NCBI GenBank assembly: GCA_003194525.1
Contig: NBIV01000231.1
Coordinates: forward strand, 57,282 to 121,281
DNA length: 64,000 bases
Origin: Gracilariopsis chorda
Lineage: Eukaryota > Rhodophyta > Florideophyceae > Gracilariales > Gracilariaceae
Direction of reading: 5' to 3'
Position numbers and translations under genes: made by a program. How positions within the stretch are numbered: position 1 is the first letter of the stretch; every line of letters begins with the position of its first letter. Under the pieces are notes generated by a model that made no database searches, had not been told where the DNA came from, and was given only the letters and a program-made list of their open reading frames with translations. This document shows, in pieces, positions 47,594 to 57,270 of the stretch.

Positions 47594-48485
47594 TGTGGTG
47601 CAATGCCCGGCGACGGGAGAACACCACGAAGACGTTCGGGATCTTCCTCTCACGAGGTGAACGCAGTAGCAGAGCCCTCCCAGGGATGACACGACTAGGT
47701 CGGTTGTAAGCCGAGGTCAGCCTTCACGACTTGCGTAGGAAGGGGTAGCTGGCAAACCAGAGAAGCTCCGTCCACACGGTGTATTGCTCCAAGTAGGAGG
47801 CACGAGTCCAAACGGTGGCGCACACGACAATGAGTCGGTGTGAGCCGCGGATAGCGGGGGCTACCCAAAAAGGGGGAAAAGGAAAAGGAAAAGGAATAGG
47901 GAAGTGAGGGAAAAGGGGGCGAGTCACAAGAGGGACTCGATGGATGTCGGCAGGGCCAGATGAAACCGTATACACGGCGAAGCCACAACTGTGAGTAGAC
48001 TGGTATCCCAGAAATGGGTTCTGTTAAGCGAGAAAGGGGTTTGAGCAAACCGTATGCAACGGGATACCTCTCCGTGGTGGAGTCGAGTACCGCCGAAGGC
48101 ATGAATGTTCAGAGCCAAGTCCTTGGTTAGACACCCTCCTTCCGGAAGATTCTAAGCAGGAACACCATTGTTGGGGAAGTTTACTGAGGTGCAGCGGCAG
48201 TTGCCGCTACACTAAGTACATTAGACTACCCAGTGTAATAACTAAACAAATAAATAAATAAATAGAATATTTCTAACCATGTATCCACTACTGTACCACC
48301 ACCCGTGTGACACGTTAGCGAGCCGTTGCCACGGCGCATTCCGGCTATGCCGTGCACCACGTGTATGCCCACTGTCGCCGCATTGCTCCTGTTCATAACA
48401 GTGTAGTAAGTGCCATCCGCGATGTATCGGAAATTATGAACCAGTGCCTGGAATCCCCCCCCTTGAGAAGGGCGTGCACTACACA
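47594..48485 (-). repeat. GypsyE 3' LTR
   Basis: TGTGGTGCAATGCCC to GTGCACTACACA on the plus strand, near-identical to 59516-60406. Its inner edge is met directly by the polypurine tract and, on the opposite strand, by the open frame of the antisense ORF. Confidence 0.92.
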
Positions 48486-48505
48486 TCCCCCTCCTTAGAC
48501 GGAGC
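48486..48505 (-). other. GypsyE 3' polypurine tract
   Basis: In the element sense GCTCCGTCTAAGGAGGGGGA lies directly before the 3' LTR. Seventeen of its bases recur at 53085-53101. Confidence 0.8.
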
Positions 48506-48662
48506 GACAACCTCAACGAGGGGCGGCGCGACGGCGAACGAACAACGTAAAAACACGCCCCCCTCCGGTGTTCCGGTCAACCAACCGTCAGCCTCAGCGC
48601 ACTCGACGCGATCTGCCTCCACAGTCTCCCTCCGTGTTCACGGCTCGCCTCGCATCCCGAGA

Positions 48663-50447
48663 ATGTCTAAACTTCCTCCCAACCGTCCTCCCCGCTATCG
48701 CGGTGGCTTCACCGGCTTCCGGTCCGTTCCGCTTCCGAACAATTCGGCTCCACCTGCATCGCGGAACCATTCGCCCGCTCAGCCGGTTCAGAACCCTCTG
48801 CCGTCGGCGGCTGCTTCGTCGCAAGGAGCTGCATCCGGCTATGACGATCGTCCCATCGCGGGTATCTTCCCAGGGCAGACGCCACCACCGGTGTGGCCGT
48901 TGTACGACGCCCTCATCGGGGCAGATCCGAGTACTCGGCGTGGGTGCCTCATGCTGAGGCATGCGCCCTGGTTCCATCCGCTTGCCGTCCGAGACGAGGA
49001 TCTCATCGCGTCGTACGCGGATACTGTTAACACCTTTCCGGGGGACCTGCCTGGCATTTTCACCATGTCCTGGGACTGGCGCCAGCGTATTGCGATCTCG
49101 GTTCACCATGTTCGCCGAAATTCGGGGGAATCCGCGGTTACCGCGCATGCCGCTTTCGTCCGCGTGTCACACCTCCGGCAACGCCGGGCACCGTTCGAGT
49201 TCCCCATCCGGGAGGAGCAGACCCTTGACGTTCTGATGTACCGCACTCGCGGGGAGATGGGCTACTGCGACCGCCTTGCGGACTTGGAAACCTTCGCCTG
49301 GAGGAACGTTCCGGTTGCCCGGCAGGAAGCCCTGTGCTGGGTGCGACCCATTCTCCGAGCGGAGTTCCGATTCCTTCCCCGGACTACCCGGTCTGCCTTC
49401 GTACAGGACTTCATCCGCGATGAGCGGCGTTGGCGAGCCCGTTTCGGGTACTTCGTGCCGTATCAGAACACGGAGATCGAGCGCATTGCGGCACGCCACC
49501 GACGCGGTCGGTACGTCACCCTCCCTGAGTGGTGGTCCTCCTTGGAGGTGTGCTGGGGCTGCTTCGTTGAGCTGCCTCCGGTACTCACCTACCTAGGCTC
49601 CTCCATGTTGTGGGATCCCCGCTCGGGGCTGTGGTCCGTCGTCATTTCTGAGTGGGCCGTCCGCGTTGCGGCGTATATCCTCGCAGAGGCGTATGACCAG
49701 TATCGACTCTGGTACATTCAGCCACGTGTGCGGGCTGCCATCAGGAGTTTGGACCTGCGTGTCCCCCTTGGGGGTGAAGCGAACGTCGAAGACATGCTCT
49801 CGCTACTCGATTACATCGAGGGTGTGGACTGGACTGCAGTGCCCCTGGCCAATGCCCAGCGCAATCACTTGCGAAGCGGCTATGGCCCCGGTTTCGGGCG
49901 CAATACCCCGCTTGCGGGCGATTACATCTTCTTCGATCCCTGGGACTTCCGGGAGCTCACCCGCGCCGAAGCAGAATCATACCGGGATGCCCCGAGAGAG
50001 GTACCGGAAGACCATACGAGAGGCTACGTCGATGCCGACGATTATCACCGATCCTACATCGGGGGTCATCCCATGGTGGATAATGATCCGGACGATCCGG
50101 TAGATGCTGTCGTGGACGGGAGCGAGGCCGACGGAGTCGTGGGTGGCGCGGTCGATGGCAGCAACGGGTTCAATTCCGGCCCGCCGGTCCCGACGAGTGC
50201 GAAGGATCCTCCGGCAATGCCGGTTCCTGCTACAGCTCCCCCGGTTGCCCCGAGTCCTACTTATCCGGCTATACCGGCTGTTCCGGCAGTTCCGGTGGCG
50301 AATGACCCTGGTGGCGTCATCGCGCAGTTCCTCCGCGAGGTGGGGTTGAGCGCCAACGAAGTCACCGGTGACATTGCCGCGATGCGGGACACGCTTGCTA
50401 ACCGCCTTGGCGGGGGTCCCCCGCCGAGCGGTAACAATGGACAGTAG
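48663..50447 (+). CDS. GypsyE antisense ORF, unknown protein
   Basis: 594 residues from the first ATG (48663); the frame stays open upstream through the polypurine tract into the LTR (to about 48444) but without an ATG. Layout: residues 1-100 Pro/Ser/Arg-rich and disordered. Residues about 110-410 form a globular W/Y/R-rich core (DEDLIASYADTVNTFPGDL, DWRQRIAISVHHVRRNSGES, RGEMGYCDRLADLETFAWRN, RDERRWRARFGYFVP, LPEWW, AYILAEAYDQYRLWYIQPRV, AGDYIFFDPWDFREL). An acidic Asp-rich linker follows, then a Pro/Ala/Val-rich tail and a short end segment (GGVIAQFLREVGLSANEV). No signal peptide, membrane helix, zinc site or known domain seen. Transcription would be antisense to gag-pol, from in or near the 3' LTR, and convergent with pol. 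The intact frame contrasts with the broken pol. Confidence 0.85.
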   Translation: MSKLPPNRPPRYRGGFTGFRSVPLPNNSAPPASRNHSPAQPVQNPLPSAAASSQGAASGYDDRPIAGIFPGQTPPPVWPLYDALIGADPSTRRGCLMLRHAPWFHPLAVRDEDLIASYADTVNTFPGDLPGIFTMSWDWRQRIAISVHHVRRNSGESAVTAHAAFVRVSHLRQRRAPFEFPIREEQTLDVLMYRTRGEMGYCDRLADLETFAWRNVPVARQEALCWVRPILRAEFRFLPRTTRSAFVQDFIRDERRWRARFGYFVPYQNTEIERIAARHRRGRYVTLPEWWSSLEVCWGCFVELPPVLTYLGSSMLWDPRSGLWSVVISEWAVRVAAYILAEAYDQYRLWYIQPRVRAAIRSLDLRVPLGGEANVEDMLSLLDYIEGVDWTAVPLANAQRNHLRSGYGPGFGRNTPLAGDYIFFDPWDFRELTRAEAESYRDAPREVPEDHTRGYVDADDYHRSYIGGHPMVDNDPDDPVDAVVDGSEADGVVGGAVDGSNGFNSGPPVPTSAKDPPAMPVPATAPPVAPSPTYPAIPAVPAVPVANDPGGVIAQFLREVGLSANEVTGDIAAMRDTLANRLGGGPPPSGNNGQ

Positions 50448-51911
50448 CTTCCCAGCATGCTGGCATTACCTTGAGGTAGATAGATAATCAAGCTTACCCC
50501 TGCGAGGGGGTTTCCACAATCCCTTGTGTCATATCTCCGTCATGGAGCTCCACGCGTCGCGTTGCGCATGATGAATCCGCGTAGCGGCGGCAAGGACATG
50601 TGCAACATAAGTCTCTCCATGGGAGCGTAAGTGTCCCCAGTGGGGTTGGCTTCACGCCTTCTCCGTGACCACGGTGGATGTCTATCCAGTCATGCCTCAT
50701 ACGAGGGCCGTCCGCATTTGCGGGTGTCTTGCTCAGCGCGAGGAAGGCCCCCTGGGTAAGTTTCGATCACGTCTTCCCACGCGTCCGCGAGTTGTAGCCA
50801 CTGTAGTCCACCATCCCGGCCATCCGGTTCGTTTGCGACTCCGCTCGTGCAGCTCTTGCCCTCTCAGGGCGTTTCCTGGGCATCAGGCTTCCTCTGCACG
50901 AGTGCAAGCGAGCCCAGGCGTCCTGGTGCACTCCCCATTGGGGCGTATTGACGTTTCGATCACCATCCGCCCGTTACCTGGGAGCGCCCATTCTCAGCGT
51001 AGTTCAACTGAGAGGGGCCCTCAGTGCTTGCTAACACCTCCCTAAGGGCATTATCTCAGAACGAGGGAGCTTTCCGCGGGAAATGAGCGGCGTCCAGCGG
51101 TCCACACCAGGAATTACCGGGGTCAGACCGGTCCAAGGCGCGAAACGCGAATAACTTCCGATTCAAGACAGCTGCAGCTTATCAGAGTCGTCGGCGTACT
51201 CTCGGGAAGAAGAACTGTTGAATGAGACCCTGCAAGCAGGAATTGAGCTCCCAGAAGTGGGTTAGACAAGACCCGTTCAGTAGGGCATCTTCGAAACCAG
51301 TCGAACTGGAAAAGTGCCATAACTTTGGAACCAGCCAATAAAATCGGAATCTGTCTTCACCGAGGTACTAGGATAGGTCTAAAAGAACCCAGTACCAAAC
51401 CATTTTGGAAACGGAGGTCAACCGATCAAGTTAGCCGATTTTTCAGTGGAAGCCGTTCATACGGTACTGTTGAGCCAGAAGTCCTGGTGATGGGGAAGTC
51501 TGACCGTAGCCATACGGAGTTGCGCAGCGTGGCTGCGAGTACACCATATGTTCTGGGAGCACAGCAGCCGTAGTGAGACAGCAACATCGCCCAGAGATGG
51601 GGTACAGGACCGGAGGTCCGGAAACTGACATCCATCGTAGATGGTTAGTAGTGTAGATAAAAACTTCAATCCTTGAAAAAGGTGGTGCGTACGAAAACAA
51701 CACACCGTCATCGATGGGAAAAAACGTGCAAGCGGGAGCCCTGGGGGGGGGGGGGGGCGTACCAGCTTGCTGGATGAAAAAACATCGGTAGTTTGATCCG
51801 AAAAATGATTGCTTCGGCGGCGGCCGACTACGTCGGTATAGCCGCAGTGTGCGGGACGTCCCCGAGTGGGAGCGGTCCCAATTCCTTACTTCTCTCATCC
51901 GTCGTGACAGG
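50448..51911. other. GypsyE spacer between antisense ORF and pol
   Basis: No long frame on either strand. It is very rich in short palindromes (around 50500-51060) and has a run of 15 G at 51743-51757. It holds the 3' ends of both convergent frames, so terminators or overlap of transcripts would be expected here. Confidence 0.6.
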
Positions 51912-54900
51912 TTATCCCACTTGGGCGTTACACAGCGTAGCTGGGGTAGCGGTTCCCGCACGGCGGTGATATTGGACCACTTTGGATCGTGGGAGATGCT
52001 CGATAGGCTCCCACGTGTCCCAGTTGGGGTCGTAGCCGTACCAACGGGAGCGGTATTCCAACACGCCATATCCGTTATAACGGTGTCCCACGACTCGGTC
52101 GAGAATATATTCTTGGATGAAGACTTCCCGGCCTTGCCATGTTGTGGTTACACCGCTTGCAGTGCGGGTGCCCTCATGAGGGAAAATGTCCCGTAACAGG
52201 GTATCCGGGGCCAAGTCCGGTCGACGGCGTCTTCCCCGCGAGGGGCCGCAGGTCCATCATCGTGGTAATCGGCTCGCACCTTGAGGCGACGAGGTTCATT
52301 CCGTGCTGACGGTAGCGCTTGCGCGTGTCCCAGAGGGGTGCTTCCGTGCTGCACGGTGAATGGCACAGGCGGCGCCTCCCTAATCTGGGGTTCACGTGAC
52401 GTCAGTGACGGTTGGCGGCCACGGGGCGTGGTATGATCCGCCTCCCTGTCTAGGGTATCTACCCACGGCGACGCCGTGCGTTGCGTGTGCGACGCTCCGT
52501 GGTCCACGGTGAAGTCCTTCTGTAAACTCCCCACTGGGGCTTGTGCAGATGTTAGAGAGCCTGGCGACTTGGGTGAAATTTCCCGAATCGGGTTTTCCAT
52601 GCCGTCCTCGACGGTAGCGCCATCCGGAACGACCGGTTCGTTACTGGTGATCGTACCAGGGTCTACCGAGACGCTCGGATTGCGCGCGTGTGATCGCGAT
52701 GGTGCGGAGACTTCCTTCCCCTTCCCAGGGCGTGCGGTCCCGTTATCAACGGTTTGTGCTTTTGCCGAAGCGTCCTCTTCGGTAGAGGGCACTCTTGACG
52801 AGTCATGGCGTGTGTTCCCCTGCTGGGGCTTGCCACTGGCATCCAGCGCAGCTGGTTTAACACCTTCGCGTCCATGTGCGTCCTTCGACGGTGTCGATCG
52901 CGACGTGGCCGCTACCGCGGAGGGTTCCGTCACTGACGGGGACTGCGCGCCGATGTTGCGAACGGAAAGGGCACTGTTGGCGGTGTCCTGCGACTGCGCT
53001 GGAGCACTAGCGTTGCCAATCCGTGTCTCACGGCCTAAGTCCCGTTGCGACGGCGAATTACCCGCGATAGCGTGGCTTTCCTCTCCCTCCTTAGACGGAG
53101 CTACGGGGAGACGAAGACTTCGTGAAGTTACCGTGTGACGGTGGAAGATCCCGTTTGACGGTAGTTGAGAGCGGCCAGGAAGGCCGTTGGGGTCTGGCGT
53201 ATCCGGGTCTTCCGAGGTGAACGGAAGGTCTGAGAGGCCCCGGGAGGGGTGTGGTAGCACGGTAGGCCGTGTCACCACCGGTGTATCGGATGCAGAGCCA
53301 TATTCTAGCGTAGGATCCAGCGTAGCTGGTGCAGCCTCAGTCGAGGGTGGCGGGGCTAGCACGATGCGATCGCGAGATAACCGCTCATTCGCGTCACCCA
53401 TTTCCACAACCACTGTACCCGTCGTGACGGAGATAACCTTGAAAGGACCATCTGCCACAGGCGAGAGCTTATGGCGCTTCTCCCTTTCAGGGTTGTAATA
53501 CTCCTTGCGGACGAATACGAAGTCCCCGGAGTTGATCTGTTCCGGTTTGCCACCTCGCAAGCGAGCATCGAAATTCCGTTTGTAGACGGCTTGAGCGCGG
53601 TCCATCGCCTTCCGCGCTGCGGGTACCAGCTTGGTCAGCCATGTTTTCCACTTCTGGCGGTAATCCTTCACAGAAGGGAACGCGTCTAACGTAGGTTGGG
53701 ATTCCAACGCCATTGGCGGGGGTGTCCGTGAAAGGACCAACTCGAAAGGGGATATTCCGGTAGTCCGGTGTACCTGCGTATTGTACGCAAAGGTCACGGC
53801 ATCCGTGTAGAGATCCCAGGTCTTGGGGTGGTCAGCCGTGTAAGCACGGAGAGCTGCGAGCATTGTCCGGTTAAACTGCTCGACCTGCCCATTAGGCTGG
53901 GGATGATACGTGGTCGTGAAGAGATTCTTCACGTCCAGTATCCGACAGACGTCCTGGAAAAATCACGATGCGAACTGTTTCCCGTTGTCGGAGAGTAGCT
54001 CCAAAGGAGGTCCGTAGGCAAACACCCAATGCCGCACAAAAGCGTGAGCGACCGTGTAGGCGGTAATCCTCTTTAGAGGCACTGTCCGAACTAGTTTCGA
54101 GAACCTGTCCGTAATAACGAGTAGGAACTTGTTGCCTCTCCTGGTAGAGAGCAATGGTCCGAGAATGTCAATTGCGACAAACTCGAGCGGCGCCCTGGCG
54201 GGGAATAGCTTCATCCGTTTGGAGTTCTTCCGGAGTTTGACCCGGTTCTTCGCGCATTGAATGCAAAACCGCACCGTAGCGTAGCAATCAACCGCCATGG
54301 CGGGCCAGTAGAAATCCCTGCGAAGGGTTAGATAAAGCTTCCTCCCACCGGAGTGTCCACCGAGTTTCGGGTAATGCGAAAGATGCAATATCGGCTTCTG
54401 TAGCGTGTGCGGTACCACAACTTGTGGGATAGCCTCGACGGTCCTCACGAGGTAACCAATGTCGTTCACCCCGAAGGGGAGATTCTCTCCGCTGTTGAGG
54501 CGTGCACGTATCCTTGTACAGAAGGGGTCCCAGAATTGTTCTCGGATCATTTCCTCGGTCTCAACCGGTACATAATTTCCCGGTATGGGCTTCTCAGAAT
54601 CCTCGCTCGAGGCGAGTAAGTCGTCGTATTCAGAGTCCAATTCCCAGTCTTCTGGCCATTCCGGATCTTCTGGCGTATCTCCGTTAACCATGTAGCACGG
54701 TATCTTATCGTCATCCTCATTGGCGAGGGCTTCCCCCTCCGTGGGCAAACGCGACGGAGCGTCGGCTTGGGTGTTCTTCGCCCCCTTCTTGTAGATGACT
54801 TCGAAGTCAAATTCCGCTAAGCGGAGTCTCCACCGCATGAGGCGGCCAGATGGATCCGAGATGTTCATCAACCACCTCAATGAGGAGTGATCCGTGTAAA

Positions 54901-55381
54901 CGGTAAAGTGAACTCCCATGAGATAGGGGCGGAGTGTCGACAAAGCCCATACAACGGCCAGACACTCCTTCTCTGAAACAGAATAATTCCGTTTGTGAAC
55001 GTTTAGCGAACGTGACCAGTACCCAATCGGGTGTCGCTCCCCGTCCGGGGTGGTCTGGAACAGAGCACATCCGACCTGATGGTCGCTCGCATCCGTGTCC
55101 ACGGAGTATGGTAGTCCCGGTTTGGGCAACGCCAGGATTGGGGCTGACATGACAGCCTCCTTCAAGGAGTTGAAAGCAACACTTTGAGGGGAGGTAAGAG
55201 GGTCCAGTTTAGGTGGTTGTCCCTTCCGCAAGAGCGCGTTGAGAGGAGCTGCAACGTCCGAAAAGTTCGGGATAAACCGTCTGTAGACGTTGACCAGCCC
55301 TAAAAAGGAGCGCAGTTCCGTTTGAGTACGGGGTTCCTTCGCCTCCGCGAGGGACTTGACTCGAACGTCTTCGATTGACAA
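51912..55381 (-). pseudogene. pol: GypsyE RNase H, integrase, linker and chromodomain
   Basis: One frame 55381-53963: RNase H (SVDTDASDHQVGCALFQT, SEKECLAVVWALS, YTDHSSLRWL, NTQADAPSR), integrase zinc domain (HYPKLGGHSGGRKL, CIQCAKNR) and core (FVAIDILGPL, LLSDNGKQFAS). One TGA at about 53960 (GypsyD has Lys there), then YHPQPNGQVEQFNRTML, the GPFKVIS module and a 350-residue low-complexity linker to 52148. A frameshift leads to the chromodomain (QEYILDRVVGHRYNGYGVLE, SRWYGYDPNWDTWEPIEHLP) ending at 51912. Catalytic residues are all present. Confidence 0.9.
53085..53101 (-). other. Internal copy of the polypurine tract (candidate central PPT)
   Basis: In the element sense GCTCCGTCTAAGGAGGG, identical over 17 bases to the tract at the 3' LTR and continuing purine-rich (AGAGGAAAG). 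It lies about 7.3 kb from the 5' end, in the coding sequence for APSKEGEE. GypsyD has a similar tract at the same place (31727-31745). Confidence 0.6.
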
Positions 55382-55421
55382 CCGTCCTGGACGGATTATG
55401 TGCCCAAGATACTTGATGGTG

Positions 55422-56563
55422 TCAGTGAAAAAACTCGCACTTCCTCAGCTTGAGGGTAATTCCTGCGTCACGCAGCACGGTCAACACGTCTCGGACGTCG
55501 TCTAGATGGTCATCCATGTTGTTCGAGAAGATGATAATGTCATCCAAGTAGACCAAACAAGTCCGCCACTTAAAGCGGCTCATCAAAATGTCGATGGCCC
55601 GCTGAAAGGTGGCGGGTGCGTTGGTTAAACCGAACGGCATCCGCTTAAAGCGGTACGATCCTGCATGGCAGACGAAAGCCGTTTTGTCGCGGTCCTCCTC
55701 CCGAACGGGACTTGCCAATATCCCCAATTGGCGTCCAATGCTGTGAACACAGTGGCGCTATCCAGGGAGTCAATACACTCGTCCATACGAGGGATAGGAT
55801 ACGTGTCCCGTACCGTCACGGCATTGAGCCGGCGATATTCGATACAGAACCGCCAGGTTCCATCGCTCTTTAAGGCCAGTACAACTGGAGATGCCCACGG
55901 CGACTGAGCCGGTTCGATAACTCCAGCTAGGAGCATCTTCTCCACTGGGAACTGTTCTTCTTCCCGAGCCTTCGGTCCTGCCCTGTATGGGGGTTGCGCG
56001 ACGGGTCGCGTATTCGGCAACACGTCAATCCGATGTTCGGTTGCATTAATCTCCCCAAGGGAGCCATCCCACATAGTGGTGAACTCCCGTAACATGTCTC
56101 GCAGACGTTGACGGTGTGACTCCGGTACATGACCGAAGTCAAGGTCCTCCAGAGCCTTGATAGGATCGATTCTATCGTAGCTCGTAGGCACGTGCGTTCC
56201 TGTTTCAGGCGTTGATTCCGAGGTGCTCGGCGAATTGTCCGCTGGCGCGGTAGCCTCCTCCCCATCCTTAGACACGACGACGTCGGACTTCGAATCCTCT
56301 GCGGAGGCAACAATTCCGAGGACATCGGCAGCGGTAGTCTTCGTAGGAAGCATGGCCAGCGGGTGCGGCGTAACTGATCCAATCACTTGGTTCTTCACCA
56401 GATACTGGGGTTTTGTGCCAAGATTGGCGACAAGCAACCGGAACGGGACATCCGGAGTCACATTGACAATTCCGTTTGCAACGGCAAGTTGATACTTCTC
56501 GTACAACGAGGCAAGGGGTTGCACAATCCCAACACCGTGTTGACGGGAATTGACCTGCACCAT
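55422..56563 (-). pseudogene. pol: GypsyE reverse transcriptase
   Basis: Linker and RT start (PLASLYEKYQLAVANGIVNV, ATEHRIDVLPNTRPVAQPPY, PWASPVVLALKSDGTWRFC, ATVFTALDANWGYWQVP), then a 1-nt frameshift. The other frame carries YRFKRMPFGLTNAPATFQRA and CLVYLDDIIIFSNN with an intact YLDD. A second frameshift in a T-run (about 55425) precedes the RNase H frame. All RT motifs are otherwise present. Confidence 0.9.
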
Positions 56564-56662
56564 TACCTGAGTCTCAGGGGGAATAGAAACCGATGCCGCA
56601 ACGCGGAGCTTCGTAGACTCCCGTGCAGCGGCGGGTGGTTCCTGCGCGGCAGGTAGCAGAAC

Positions 56663-57253
56663 TTACTTCTGCGATGCCCGCTTCAGCGGTCGGCGAACAA
56701 TAGGAACAGTGGTTCCATCCTCGAGTTCTACTGTTCTCCGCCGTGGCCGGATTGCCTCGATGAATCGGTCACAATAATCACATCCCAGTATAACTGGCGC
56801 AGCCAACGACCGACAAACAATAAAGTCGAGTTTCACCACGAAAGTGCCCAAGCGTATGACCAATTCGATGACACCCACCGTTTTCAACGGATTGTTATTC
56901 GCGTCCGCGACGTCCGGAACCGTTGTAGAACGGATGCGAGACCGCAAGAGCGGGGGTAAAATCGACTCGTCGACGAAGTTCGGGCCAGCACCTGTGTCCA
57001 GGACTGAAAGATATCTCACCATAAACTGGTGGCTCAGGCCAAGGTCAGCGTAAACCTTGTAGTTGCGCTTGGCCATAACCATGATTATATCCGGGATCCG
57101 GTTGTTTCTTACCCGTATCCACGGTCGACGCAAAACACCAAGGTGCTTTGAATCCGCGTCAGCGGTGTCTTCCTTTGTCAGGATTTTCACCGGGGAGCGA
57201 AGCGGCGGCGCCTCGGGCGTCGTCAACTTCAACTCTGAGGACGCCTCTCCCAA
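56663..57253 (-). CDS. pol: GypsyE protease region
   Basis: MVRYLSVLDTGAGPNFVDES carries the aspartic-protease DTGAG. NNPLKTVGVIELVIRLG and SLAAPVILGCDYCDRFIEA follow, the usual hydrophobic-hydrophobic-Gly C-terminal motif of the fold. It would cleave the Gag-Pol polyprotein. It ends at a stop (56663-56665) before the RT linker; GypsyD reads on here, so the stop may be a mutation. Confidence 0.85.
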   Translation of the reverse strand: MGEASSELKLTTPEAPPLRSPVKILTKEDTADADSKHLGVLRRPWIRVRNNRIPDIIMVMAKRNYKVYADLGLSHQFMVRYLSVLDTGAGPNFVDESILPPLLRSRIRSTTVPDVADANNNPLKTVGVIELVIRLGTFVVKLDFIVCRSLAAPVILGCDYCDRFIEAIRPRRRTVELEDGTTVPIVRRPLKRASQK

Positions 57254-57270
57254 AGGGGAGACTCCCTCGA

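Noticed and set aside
48663-50447. env-like gene
   Set aside because: Lies on the wrong strand and has no signal peptide, membrane helix or cysteine-rich ectodomain pattern.
52476-53138. 220-codon plus-strand frame opposite the GypsyE pol linker
   Set aside because: Mirror of a GC-rich low-complexity coding region. Unlike the 48663-50447 frame, no matching reading was noticed in GypsyD.
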